From Lutjanus erythropterus (taxonomy: Eukaryota; Chordata; Actinopteri; Lutjaniformes; Lutjanidae), in contig CM034600.1 in NCBI GenBank assembly GCA_020091685.1, positions 6,399,837 to 6,463,836 of the forward strand: 64,000 nt of DNA, given 5' to 3'. The notes under the pieces are model-generated. The model saw only the letters and a program-made list of their open reading frames with translations. It was not told the origin of the DNA and did not search any database. The translations under genes and the position numbers were made by a program. Below are positions 1-11,900 of this stretch, piece after piece. How positions within the stretch are numbered: the first letter of the stretch is position 1; every line of letters starts with the position of its first letter.

Positions 1-542
1 GGGTTTGTTTAGTTTTTACAGAGAGAAGAATCATGTGTTTAACAGCTGGACAGCACATGGAGAGGTGAACTGTGGGTGATGATCTTTTTAAAAATATGCA
101 GCATTTACTCAGGCGTAAACCTGGCAGAGATCATGTGATGAGTCGTGTGTGTCTGAGTTTGTGTGTGTGTGAGTGACCAACAGGGCTGGAGCTGTCCACA
201 GCTAATCTTGCATACTACTGCACATTCATGACTGTATGCTCAAGGACATCTTGGGGTTGTGGTGAGTCACAGTTTTTGAAAAACCATGCCAGTAGGAGCC
301 GTAAGTCATCAACAACTGCTAGGCTAAAAACCAGGCTCACCCAGTCTGTTGCAGGCCACATTTTGGTCTTTGTCATGGCTCAGAAACTGACATCCACAAT
401 TTCATTTTGAGCTGACATCTGCACATTTATTCCACATCTGCACGGTCGCCATATTCAAATGAGAGGTGCAGACTTCACTACGAACTCATTTAATTCTGAG
501 CCAATTTTCATGGAATTTTGTGACATTGGTTACTTGTTGGAG
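1..542. other. Non-coding stretch, nothing recognised
   Basis: AT-rich, with a short GT-rich patch near 144-175. The only ORF is 60 codons and shows no family resemblance. Confidence 0.5.
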
Positions 543-1826
543 TTGCAACCTCAGTTCCAAAAAAGGTGGGACGCTGCAAAAAGTAAATAAAAACAGAATG
601 CAATGATTCGCAAATACTTTTCGACCTATGTTCAGTTGAATATGGTACAAAGACAAGATATTATTTCAATCAGGAGAGAATAAGGGTAAAAGAAAATGAT
701 TTATTGGCACATGCATGAGATATGAAACATGAACAGTCTTTGGCGGTTAGACCCCATTGAGGTGAAACAATAAGCACATATATAAATGGGGGTGATGAAG
801 CTGTAGTGAAGAGAACCCCCAGGGTCTAGACACTGGTGGTGGTAGTGATGAGGTTCAAAGCAGAGACAGATGAGGTGACGTGGCTCTGGACTCCTGCTGC
901 CTGGACCTGAAGACTGGAGGAGACGCGTCGGGGAGGATCGAGGTGAACATCTTGTGGCTGCCTGTGTTCAATGACTGGAGGAGAGAGGGGTGGAGGAGGG
1001 TTGCACAACTGACTGAATGACAACTGATGGAGCAAAGACAGAGGCGATTTAAAGTTTGGCAGCAGCAAATTGATTGGCTAAATCTGATTGGACAGTAAAG
1101 AGGAAGGTGAACGCCCACAATCAGCTGATTAGAGGGAATAAGAATAGAGAGACGGAGTAAAGGAAAGTTGTGAATGAAGGCAGCATAACAGAATGTACAT
1201 TTAATGTTCAAACTGATGAACTTTATTGTTTTTTGTAAATAGACATTTATCCTGAATTTCATGCCTGCATCATAAATTCTTAGCAGTTTTGCGTTGAGAA
1301 ATGTTGTTCTTAAACTGTTAAACCAACTATTTTTACAGACATTTTTTCACATCCATGCTTGTGAACCAGGCTCTTGCCTTTTTACAGGCCACCATTGTAA
1401 ATAAATATTTGTTCTTAAATACTTCCCTTGTTAAATGAAGGTAAAATTTAAATAAAAGGAAAGGGAAAAAAAAGCACTGAGCCTTGGACACCCCTTTAAT
1501 ACAAAATCATTATACTGTTACCTATCATCAGTTAACCTGTTTACTTGTGAATGTTCCACACAGGTGTTTTTTGAGTATTTCACAACTTTCCCAGCATTGT
1601 GTTGTGATTGACACAACTTTTGGAACATGCTGCAGGCAACATATTCAGAAGAAAAGTCTATATTTACAAAAAAAAAACCAATAAAGCTTATCAGTTTGAA
1701 CATTGAATATCTTGACTTTTTGATGTTTTCAATAGAATATGGGTTGAGAAGGATTTGCAAATCATTGCATTCTGTGTATATTTATTTTTACACCATGTCC
1801 AAACTATTTTGGATTTGGGGTTGTAA
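543..1826. mobile_element. Tc1-like DNA transposon remnant with long inverted ends, interrupted by an insertion
   Basis: The left end (about 543-662) and right end (about 1545-1826) are imperfect inverted copies. Both contain the words ACAGAATGCAATGATT, GCAAAT and a GAATAT-type motif, and the outer tips read TTGCAACC on the left and, reverse-complemented, TTACAACC on the right. This is the pattern I recall for a widespread fish Tc1-like family with terminal repeats of around 200 bp. The left arm breaks off after AGATATT (662) and resumes at about 1201 with TTAATGTTCAAACTG, so roughly 538 bp has been inserted. At 1281-1375 the sequence still resembles the start of the transposase gene read on the minus strand, but no ORF survives. 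Confidence 0.65.
663..1200. other. Inserted segment inside the Tc1-like element
   Basis: About 538 bp separating two parts of the left terminal repeat of the surrounding transposon. It is GC-richer than its host and has short minus-strand ORFs of 80 and 135 codons that look non-coding. I see no clear terminal inverted repeats or poly-A, so its class is unknown. Confidence 0.45.
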
Positions 1827-2395
1827 ATTCAGTTACTTGGGTGATGTAATCAGCTCTATGCCAAAACATTACCCTTCTGAATAACCACAACTTCCACTGG
1901 GACATACAGAACAGGGCCATGTGTTGAATAGGCAACATCAAGTGTGAATTATTAGAATTTCAGCTTATGTGAGTTCCTCCAAAAATGTAGACTTTTTTGT
2001 TGCAAAGCTGCCTGGCTGCATGTAATGTTTGTAATAAATAATATTATTTAAATGGAGAAGTTTGGACCAATTATTGTTTCCTTATTAAGTTTATAAAGTT
2101 AGGTAAACCCAGGAGACTTTGTTATAATATCATTACACTATTCCACGCATCTTGAAGAAAACTGAAACTATTCTCTACAAAAACCCTGACCTCTGTCTTA
2201 GCTTGTCTTTTTTGTGTCAGCATTTGCATCCAGTTGTGCATGACACTCCATCTACAGTGTTAACAGAGGCCAGCCAACGCCTGTCATCACACCGACACCT
2301 CCCTGTGACCTCACAAAGTGCAGGGGAGGGGGTGACAGAACCGTCACAGTACTCTGCAGACCAGTCATGCAGGAAAATTTCTTAACTCCTAGAGT

Positions 2396-2396
<1 letters not shown>
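1827..2396. other. AT-rich non-coding stretch
   Basis: No gene, RNA or transposon end recognised. A short ORF at 2152-2385 is without family resemblance. Confidence 0.45.

Positions 2397-2454
<58 letters not shown>
2397..2454. repeat. (CA)n microsatellite
   Basis: An uninterrupted run of about 29 CA units. It produces the artefactual poly-Cys/Val ORF on the minus strand. Confidence 0.95.
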
Positions 2455-2456
<2 letters not shown>

Positions 2457-2515
2457 AGTACTTCTGCCTTTTAACTCATATTACTGGGTATCAGTTTCTC
2501 CATAATTCTAGGATG

Positions 2516-3210
2516 TTAAAGTGATAGTTTGGATTTTTGGAAGTGGGGTTTTATCACCTATTGTAGTCGGTGGTCGGCACACCCCCAGTTTAGAGAGGCT
2601 GCAGAAGTAATGCTGCTGGACTGCTGGACAGGATCAGCCACCCAAAAAATCTGTATCAGTTGAAGTGTATGCTATATTTTGAATATTTTCACTGCTTTAC
2701 CTTGATGTCAGAATAACCCTCTCCAATGACAAACTGCTTTATAAAGGCCAACTATGTCTCCAAACCAACCAGAGTCCACTGGCAAAAACAATAATTTTAC
2801 TTTCCAGAAAATGGGAGTTGCCTCCATAGGTTAGTTTGTTTATGTTATTGTGTGACTTTGGTGTTTTAAAAGGTTAGTTTGGATTCACACAATAACACAA
2901 AAAACAAACAGATCGAGATAGCTGTGGACCAGCAACTTCTGTGTTCTACAAGGTAAAATTACTGGTTTTGTCAATGGAGTCTGGTTGCTTTGGAGAGAGC
3001 GATATTTGGGTTATGTAACAGAGGTTTCCCATCGGAAAAGGCTGTCTGATGGCAAGGTAAAGTGGTGAAAATATTCTAAATATAGCGTACACATAAACTG
3101 ATATGATTTTTTTAGGTTAGCCTTTTTTAAAGTACATATTTTAGCTTCTTTTTCCAGAAATCTCACAGCTCCTCCAAACTGAGGTTGTGTAATCCGAACT
3201 GTCCCTTTAA
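2516..3210. mobile_element. TTAA-flanked foldback DNA element (695 bp)
   Basis: The two halves are imperfect reverse complements along nearly their whole length. Left TTAAAGTGATAGTTTGGATT pairs with the right end, which reads TTAAAGGGACAGTTCGGATT when reverse-complemented. Inner parts pair as well: TGCTATATTTTGAATATTTTC near 2668 with the complement of GAAAATATTCTAAATATAGC near 3067-3086, and TTATTGTGTGACTTTGG with GATTCACACAATAACAC around the centre near 2870. TTAA occurs at both ends (2516-2519, 3207-3210), as for TTAA-targeting superfamilies. It has no coding capacity. A relative is at 59641-59967. Confidence 0.75.
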
Positions 3211-5196
3211 CAGAAAATGTGAAAGCCTGATGTGGGAATGTACTTTAGTTTCATGTGATTTGCGTGGGACTACCTCAGCTGGGTCAAATATTAGAATCTA
3301 CCAACATCTTGTGGTAAATGTCCACCCTTTCCCCCATTCTTTCACACATCCTCTCCAGTGGAAGTGTCGTCCCCAAGAGAGCCACTTTTAGCAATGACTA
3401 AGAGACAGGAAGGTCCGGTCTGTTCCTTTCTTCTCTAAGTGCTATACAGGATGTGCTGCTGGATTTCAACAAGTGCTACACCCTCTTCTCTGACATAACT
3501 TTCATTTCTGAGACATGTGATGGGCAGGTAAGTATGTGAATAACAGGCAGAGGTGGCAATAGTACACACATTCTGTAGCAGAAGAAGAGAATAAAGATTC
3601 AGGTAAATTCAACTTCTTTACTCAAGTAAAAGTGAAATAAGTCATAATAGAGTAAGTCAAAACAGATTTACAACCCATCCCTATACAAAGAGTGAACAAA
3701 TAATGATAGATATGTGCCTTCTGCACGCTAAAACATCAAATGTACTAGTTTGGTGTCACATATTGGATTTGTCAAATGATAATAACTTTTCCTCTGGAAA
3801 AAATAACATATATTCAAAGAGGGAAGCAAAGGTTTATTTGAGAATATTTGGAGACCCTTTAATGTGTTTGTGAAAGGTATGAAATTAACCGATGAAGAGA
3901 ATTTAGCACTGACTGATGCAAATCTCGCAGTGTGGCTATTGTGGGTTCAAATTACAAAACGATAAATTTGAGATGATTTTGAAATCTCTGTATGAAATTT
4001 ATTTATTTATTTTATGTTTTGTTTTGTTTATCTGTTTGATAGTGTGTGCCTCAATGTAGGCTGGGATTGTCAAAGCACACATCTGTTTACACATGTGGGT
4101 TTAATTATGTAAAATGTTACTTTTCCATCAATTTTTCTCCTCGTCTATTTTGTCTTGTTACCACAATTTTAGTCTTCTTACGTATTTTTTGTCTTCTTGC
4201 ATCTTGTTTGTCTGTTATGTATTTTAAGTCATATTTTATGTCAACAACATGACAAATGATGATGACATGACAGATCTGGTTATATCTGTTGTGTGTGCTA
4301 TATACTCTTGGATATATCAAGCAATTGTGTTATTGTCTTATCTATTTAGGTTGAAATCAGTCTTGATGTCGGGAAGACGGCATGTAGTGACACAAAATAA
4401 AAGTAATAAATTATTCCATTCAAATGCATTAAAGCTAAAGTAATAAGCCTGCCATGAAAATGTAATAAGTAGATATTAAGTACAGATATTTGTGTTCAAA
4501 TGTAGGGAGTAAAAGTAAAAATTTGTCAGAAAAAAATCAAGCAAATTACAAATACCTGAAAAATCTACTTAAATACAGTAACAAAGTATTTATACTCAGT
4601 TACTGAGAAAAAACATCTCTAGTCAAAAGCTGGTTGACACAGTTATTTCTCATTTGCGAATATTAGTGCTTCACTCCCCCTTGTGTCTGTGTCGTTCCAG
4701 AGAAAACCACAAAAGTCTGGTCATATCTGTTTCACAGTATTTGCCAAAGATATTACACAAGACAAAAGAAAGCAAATAAAATTCTTAAGATGTCATGGCC
4801 TGGGGGGTGGGGGTGGGAATCCACTGTTTTATAAATCTTAATTTAATCGTCAGGATCTAAACTATTTCCTTGATCCAAATCTCCAAAACAACCCTTCTCA
4901 GATAGCCGGTGCATGCCGATGAGTGCTGCCAGTGGCAGGTCAAGCATCAATAATACAGCTCAGTGCTGAGTCTACACAGTTCTTCCCAGCAGCTGGCTTA
5001 TTTGGCCTCCGATTACTGTGATATGACCAAAAAAGGCCTTTTGCTGTTCACTGCTGCTACTGGGAATCCGGCCTTTATCTCTCACCCACATGGAACTGGA
5101 CTGTTGCAAACTGCTGCTGAAGGTCAGCGCAGGAGCTTTGGAAAATTGGTGTGACGATTGAGGGATGGCTGGACGAAAAGGTAACACTGGATGCAT
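3211..5196. other. AT-rich non-coding stretch, no gene seen
   Basis: About 2 kb with several short T-rich ORFs (for example 4046-4252) without family resemblance. A G-run (TGGGGGGTGGGGG) lies near 4802. No transposon ends recognised with confidence. Confidence 0.45.
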
Positions 5197-5401
5197 TTAA
5201 AGGGACAGTTCACCCCAAAATCAAAAATACATATTTTTCCTCTTACCTGTTGTGCTATTTCTCCATCTATTCTGTTTTGGTGTGAGATACCAAGTTTTGG
5301 AGATATTCACTGTAGAGATGTCTGACATAATGGAATTAGATGGCACTGAGCTTGTGGGGCTCAAAATGGCAAACAAAATAAATAAAATAAAATAAATAAT
5401 A

Positions 5402-5437
<36 letters not shown>

Positions 5438-6577
5438 GTGATTTCTCTTTCCAGAAACAATGACCCAGCTACTAAAGATAATCAACAAAGACCAGTTTCA
5501 TGTAGGAGCTATTTTATGTCTACCAAACTACACCCACTAATCGTATCACTGCACAGAAGCAAAGCAAAGCAATATCATACAAGAAGTAGTGCTGCTGTAC
5601 TTAATATCAGCACAGCTGTGACCTGCTGCCTACAATCAAATCACAGCCATGCTGATATTTACTACAACAGCACAACCTCCAGTGCAATATTGTTTTTGTA
5701 GAATGGTTTTACAAACACCATATATAAGGGTAATCATTTATTTGACTCGGTGAGCACAAATAGTTCTGCAACTGGACTGGAACTGGATTGTTGCCAAGCA
5801 ACACATAAACATTTTCCTGCACATTAACATTAGCTTAACAGCTACTGTTTTACAGTACACAGTAGAGCTTTCCTTTAGTTGAATGTTCATGTTTAAATGT
5901 TTTAGATGTAACTGCCAGACCAAGATCATTGGATGCCACTTGACCAACCACAGTATTTTATTATATCAATTATGTGATTTTAGCAATGATTTCAAAACCT
6001 GGAATACTAATAAATCCATCTACTGGTAATGAAAACAGTCCCAAATCATGACTGTACAAGACACCTCCTTTTCATCCTGTCTCTACCTGTTAGTCACTGT
6101 AACGTTAATGTAACGGTTACATTAAAATGTAAAATAAAGTCATATATCATGCTCTATATCAGCACTCATGGAAGAACTCATATCCAATCAGTTTACTCAG
6201 GTGGGACTAACTATTGTATAATAATGTTTCAAACCTGTGCTGTCATGAGCACAAGTCTCTCATCCATGAGTAGGTGCACGCTTCTCTTTGCAGGGTGACA
6301 CGGTTGGTGGGTTTAGTTCAGCACAAAGAAGATAGTTCCTCCATGAAACTGCTCACAGCAAGGTTTGTGGATTATATTGAGTGACATGATTTCTGGAAAG
6401 GACACTGCTGGATGAGTTTTTCAATGTGTTTTGGTGCTTTGAACACCACAAACTGAATGTCATGATGATCCATTATATTGGATAGAACAGCTGATATCTC
6501 AAAAACTCTCACAAAAACTATTTATATGAATAAATACCACTAGACGTTTTAGATTTGGGGATGAACTGTCTCTTTAA
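5197..6577. mobile_element. TTAA-flanked DNA element, second family
   Basis: The left end TTAAAGGGACAGTTCACCCC (5197 on) is an inverted match to the right end, which reads TTAAAGAGACAGTTCATCCC when reverse-complemented (ending at 6577). TTAA stands at each tip (5197-5200, 6574-6577). The left arm (to about 5560) and right arm (from about 6230) resemble the two arms of a palindromic fish element I recall; the middle is unrelated AT-rich sequence. The (ATG)n tract at 5402-5437 interrupts the left arm. There is no transposase ORF. Confidence 0.65.
5402..5437. repeat. (ATG)n microsatellite
   Basis: About 12 ATG units after an (AAATA)-rich stretch, inside the left arm of a TTAA element. It gives the artefactual poly-Met/poly-Ile ORFs. 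Confidence 0.95.
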
Positions 6578-7654
6578 GTGCATATACATGTGAGCTTTGA
6601 AAGCAGGAATGTAAGTGATGAGACCTTGCAGGACTTTTAAACACAGGTCAACAGGTACTGATTAACTTATCCACCTGATAGAGTGCAGGTATGTGTGAAC
6701 AAAAAAACACTGTAAAACGAGTTATTTTATCTGCATGGGCAAACATTTACAGCCCTGGAGATTACCTCAGCATGACAGCTACAGAAGATAGAGCAGCAAC
6801 GCATCGAGAGTTATGGGCTTCTCTGAGGTAACGCCAAAAAACCAGGCGCTGATCTGTTCCTGTGGTCCATGCCCTCTCTAATCACACTGTGCAAACAAGT
6901 CCTCAATATAATGAGGAACAACTTCAAAAGAGCGTGAGAGACTGAGACTGAGAGTGAAAGAACGTGAAGTCAAATTACAGCAGACAACTTGATCACAGCC
7001 TCTTAAAGAGCATCAAACTTTTTAGTCTTGGCCCAGATGCTGTGTTCTTATGTAAGCAGGCTGACTCCGGATCTCTCTGTGGTCTTTGGGGGCCAACTTT
7101 GTGCTTCTGGACACAGACATCACTGAGGCTATGTAAGGGAGACTCCTGCAGTGATCTCACTTTAATGGCATCTGTTTTGGGTTTTTTTTTCTCTCTCTCT
7201 CTTTTTTTTTTGGACAAGTGAGCTCACTAAGTTGACCCTTTAATGTTTTGTCCCGACTTCACCTAATCTGGTGCGCCTCTGGGGAACTGGCTCACCTCCG
7301 CATACCCACAGATCATCACATCATCCACTGTGTTCATTTAGGATGTCTAAGTTATCAACAAGCCCTCCTTATAAGAGCAGAGAGGAGTCCAGCTCAATGC
7401 TGCTTCCCACAGGGAGAGTGTGAAGCCAGTAACCTCGAATTTAATTTGCTACTGACGCAAAATGTGACTCAAACTGTGAAACAGATATGACAGCACTGAC
7501 ATTTCAATTTTAGGGATCGGCGCCCAGCGTCAGACGATCTGACCCATTTCAAGTCACTAAAATCTAAAAAGCAGATCCAGATGTGTGATGCAAAGATGGA
7601 CGATAAAGAAGAAGAAAAAACATAAATCTACATATAGTCGTACTGCCACTGTCT
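6578..7654. other. Non-coding stretch without recognised repeats
   Basis: Balanced base composition from about 6740 to 7450. ORFs at 6964-7221 and 7248-7490 (85 and 80 codons) show no domain, no splice logic and no family I know. It could include conserved regulatory sequence, which cannot be judged without alignment. Confidence 0.35.
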
Positions 7655-7822
7655 GTTGATCTTTCACTGTGGTGCAGACTTAAATATATCAATAACTGCT
7701 GGATGGATTGACATGAAATTTAGAGAATGAATCCTGATTACTTGGTTGATACCTTTTCATCTAGCACCACCATGAGGTTCCCAGTTTTAGTTTCAAGTGA
7801 AAAACTGCATCTCAACAGACAT

Positions 7823-8647
7823 TAAAGCCATGTTTCCACCACAATAACTTTCCACATGGACCTACCTTTGGAGGAACCGTTTCCACTGCAAGAACCAGGG
7901 TCTAAATTAAAGTTTGTGTAAAATAAAATTATGTTCTGAGTTCATCATACCACAGAAACAGCTATTATTAATCACCCAGCCAAATCTGAATAATTGAAAA
8001 AAGCACTAAGTATAGTAGTAGAGCAGTTTTCTCTGCTCTGAAACATGGGGGCGTGCCAGCTCCACTGTCTCAGTGTCAAACACCACTATGACCTGAAAAT
8101 GACCAAAAAACATAAACACTCTGTCCAGCAGCTGTATTGGACAGGTCCAGACATGTTAAAGCACCCAGATTCAGAGGACAGTGACAGGATGGTATTTTTT
8201 TCCCTCTATGTTAGCTGAGCTGAAGTGACCTGCTGGGCTGATTTGGACTCAGAGAGTCACTGAAGATACGTTTGTAACTGACTGCGGCTGACTCTGACTT
8301 AAGTCTCTGCTCAGGGGATTGTACTTTCCAAAATTACAGGAACTGTAGGGGTGGGGCTTGCCATGCTGTAATTTTTTGATTGATCGGACCCTCACAGGAT
8401 TTTATTTCTGCCAGCATTTTTAAAAATCTACAGCCCCAAACCAGTTTGTTTTTTGTTAAAAAAAAATAAAAGATTGTCGAATGATGAAATGGCAGTATTG
8501 CTTTATGGTTGCACATTTAATTTAATTTGCTTATCTTTGAAAGTATTTAGACCATAGTGGAAATGTTGACAAGAAGTGGTTGAAGAAAACTTGAAAAATA
8601 GTTCCTAGGACTAAAAGTTCCAGTACTCTAGCTGGAAATGTGGCTTA
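7823..8647. mobile_element. Probable non-autonomous DNA element with inverted ends
   Basis: Left TAAAGCCATGTTTCCAC and right end (reverse-complemented TAAGCCACATTTCCAG) are inverted matches. Further in, GAACCAGGGTCTAA near 7902 and AGTTCCTAGGACTAAAAGTTCC near 8601 fit the arms of a fish element with alternating GGAAC/GTTCC words. No coding content; the minus-strand ORF at 8334-8516 is incidental. Confidence 0.45.
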
Positions 8648-8659
8648 AATGTGTTGCAG

Positions 8660-8835
8660 TGGTGATCAGTTAGCATCCTAACAGGCTAAACTAAAATGGT
8701 CATCATGGTGAACATTACCGTCTTAACATCAGCATGTTAATATTGTCATTGTGAGCATGTTAGCATGCTAGCTTTAGCATTTAGCTCAAAGCGCTGCAGC
8801 ATGAATTGATTTTTGGTCACTTGCAGGTGTAGCGC
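8660..8835. repeat. Teleost dispersed repeat rich in TTAGCATGCTA
   Basis: Contains GTGAGCATGTTAGCATGCTAG followed by TTTAGCATTTAGCTCAAAGC. The same words recur at 40498-40555 (GTGAGCATATTAGCATGCTG, TTAGCATTTTGCTCAAAGCAC). I recall this as an abundant fish repeat; class unknown. The 7655-7800 stretch (GGATGGATTGACATGAAATTT...) resembles an outer part of the same family. Confidence 0.5.
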
Positions 8836-10890
8836 AACAAACTGTACATACAACTTGCTAAGTTAATATGGTGATATGGAGCATTTGTGTCCACCTGACA
8901 AAGTCTGTAAGTCCAGTAGGGTAGTTACCCTCCTTTTAACCCTGCCTTGCACTCCAGCTCCTGAGAGAAATATTTAACTCTTTAGCTGCTAAATGCTACA
9001 CTGTTACTAGCTAGTTGGAAACATCAACTTTTAAAAAAGTTTTTGAATTTTGAAAAAAAAAAGCTTTTACGCTAACTTGAGGTGTTTTTTTTGCCTTTTT
9101 CGAAAAAGACGTACTCAGTGGGAGATGAAAACCCTTTTTCCAAATATGTTCTGAAATAACCAACATTTAACTCACTACTGATCGACTGTTTCCACTCTGG
9201 CAATCTCCTCATCCCTTCTATGGCTCTATAATACATCCATAGTTGCTCCACACAGAAATGCCACATTTCCTTCATGTTTTCTACATAGTTTTTCACCATT
9301 TGAGGTTCGACTGGTGCTCTTTTAATTACATCATCTTGTTGCACTCTCTTCCTCTGTAAAGGTTTATGGATTTCGGACTGGAAAAATTGGGACCACCCAC
9401 TAGTAACAGATGAAAAAAGTATTAATTTGCATGATCATTTCCCAATTGACTCAAAATTTTGTTAAAATCTGTGATACATTTCAATGGAAACATGGCTAAA
9501 GAGCTGCTAGCATGGCTATCACCTTTTTCTATATTTTCTAACTTTGCTTGAACAACAGTGTAAGGGTGCACACCCATTTGAACCTTTTCTGGCCGCTTGC
9601 CTCAGTATGCATTGTTTGTTGTGAATTATGTTAAAGGTATTAGCACCATGTCTGGCTTTTTCTCATTAATCTTCATTACTGGACAGAATGATCCTCAAAA
9701 CATTTCTTTCAAACCAGTCACTACTAACCCTTTAAATCCCAAAATTGGCACTCACTGCTGAGATTTCCTTTGTGCAATGAATTACAGAGACAAAAGGACA
9801 TTTGTCTAAGACACATAGTCATATGGGACCTCACCCAATCTCAGAATAATCTGGGAACTGGAAGCTGGATAATGTCGAAAAAGCCTTAAGCTGAGATCAC
9901 TGTGTGCTGTCCGGAACAAAGTCTGGACATGTCAGGCAACAAAACAGTGACATGTTGGATAAATGAAGGTTGTAAAATAAATCAGGTTGAGGTCTTACTT
10001 TGTTTAATGGCAACAACTGACAGATTTATGAAGAAAGCACTCTATATTATCCTCCGCATGACGTGAACCTGTCTAAGAGTGTTAGTTCATCACTTAATGA
10101 AAGAATAATAAGAATGTTTGGGAGATCTTTCCAAGATGATGATGTCAGTTTGTATAACCCAGCACCCTCCTCCCAGTGACATCATCACTGTATGATCGTA
10201 TAATCCCTCGTGTTTTTCTTGACCTGAGGGATTTGCACGGTATGTGCATGTCCACAGGTGATGTAATCCATAAACACGGTCTCTTAAGCTGAGAAAATAT
10301 TTAAACTTACCTCTTTTAACTTGAACTTGCTGGTAATAATAAAATGTTTTACCTGGTTTAGGAATGGCCAGGGCTTTTTTGGGGCAGTCAGGAACAGTCT
10401 GTATTAGCCTTAAATCAGGGATAAACAATTGCAAGGCTATAAACGGGACACTTAATTCCTCTTTCTCTGATTCATATCTTTCTTCACTTCAAGCAGAATA
10501 TGAACCGAATTGACGTTTCCGTGAGCTGGACCTCTGGAAAACCTCATGAGACCTGTTTGCTTGCCAAGTTTATTCAAAAAAAGAAAAAGAGGAGGAGGAG
10601 GCTGGGATGTTGGGAGTGGAGGACAGGGTTGATGAGAGAGGCGAGGAGGACAGAGGGGGAGAGAGTTTGAGAAAGTGTTGAGATAAGGGAACATGTAATT
10701 ATGGTAGCTGATAATTAAAATGACTTAGTAAGCCTTCCACTCGAACCACTTCAGATGATGCATAATGAAAAGGCAAGCATGTTGTATCTCTGCAGGGAAT
10801 CGCTGTAAAGCCAATCAGCAATATGGCAACGTTGTCACAGCATGTAAAAGTTCACATATTGTATTTCACTACACAGTTGTACATTTCAAA
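8836..10890. other. Non-coding stretch with one unidentified 90-codon minus-strand ORF
   Basis: The ORF at 9344-9072 (minus) has a normal-looking amino-acid mix (MQQDDVIKRAPVEPQMVKNY...), unlike the low-complexity ORFs elsewhere, but I do not recognise it. It lies just before sequence resembling a transposon tip (ATGGAAACATGGCTAAAG near 9483), so it may be transposon-derived. The rest is AT-rich with no recognised feature. Confidence 0.3.
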
Positions 10891-11179
10891 CTGGGATCTG
10901 AGGACCAGCAGGGGTCCTTGAGGGGATTGTAGGGGGTCCCCGTAAAAGAAGGAATCAAATATTTTAATTTTTTATCACATTTGTAACCATGAAGACTTTC
11001 TCATATGCATCTATTGTGGGGATTCTTGATGTGAAAAGGCTTGTGAACCCCTGGTATAGACTCAACACCACTCTTATAGCTGTCAGTTATGTGGTAGGTG
11101 TTGATTAACTTAGCTTAGCATCAAAACAGGTAGCTGAGGAAATATGCAAATCCGACTCTTAGGGCCATTTCACACACTG

Positions 11180-11530
11180 TAAAACCAAAAAAGTTGACAA
11201 AACTCGAAATTTCAAAGCAACTACTGTAATCGATTTTTGAGTTTTGACTCCAACTCAAGTTCTGAAGTTTTGAAAAAGTTTTGCCAACTACTAAACTTTT
11301 TTTCTTTGGATAAACTTAAATCTTTGAGTTTTAGAAAACCAAAATAGTTATTTAAAAAATTATTGTGTAAATTGAATGAAATGTAAGTGAATGATGACAT
11401 CTCAAGTTCACAGCTTACTGTGACCAGTTTTTTTCTGAGCATCTAAAACTCAAAGATTCAAGTTTCTCAACAGAAGAAAAGTTTATAAGTCAGCAGAATT
11501 TTTTCAAAACTTATGGACCAAAAGGTTTGT
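11180..11530. repeat. AACTCAA/TTGAGTT-rich element remnant
   Basis: The words AACTCAA, TTTTGAGTTTTG and AAAACTCAAAGATT recur in both orientations, giving weak dyad symmetry. It resembles a fish element built of AACT/AGTT words; the last 60 bp of the window (about 63940-64000) show similar words. Confidence 0.35.
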
Positions 11531-11739
11531 GGATGGGCGTGCATCTGAGGTTGGCCTGTCATCAGTTCTGTTCAATTCCTTTCTCTCTCTCTCATCCTCT
11601 TGGAAAATAATTGAAAACTGTTTTTTCAGTCTGACTCTTTATAAAGTCAGCGGACCAAATGTCAATTAAACATTTGCTACCACAGCTCATTTTGTTTTGT
11701 CAGTTTTTATGTTTCTGATTCTGTTCTGCAAGAACGTCC

Positions 11740-11900
11740 TGTATTTTCTTTAAAAGTCAAAACCATCCAAAAAATGTTTTCACACTAGAAACAAACTGAA
11801 CCATGATTCAGTTTGATCTGGACCAATACCACCTCTTTCAGATGCACCAAGGTTTGGCTGTTGGGTCTGAACCATGGTCCAGGTTCAGAGTCCTGCACCA
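11740..11900. repeat. Partial copy of the CTTTCACAC element family
   Basis: Contains TTTTCACACTAGAAACAAACTG, GATCTGGACCAATACCACCT and a GGTCC-rich end. The same order of words appears within the element at 30306-30630. Only one end is present here. Confidence 0.35.

Noticed and set aside
5221-5701. Poly-Met and poly-Ile ORFs
   Set aside because: Translations of the (ATG)n microsatellite.
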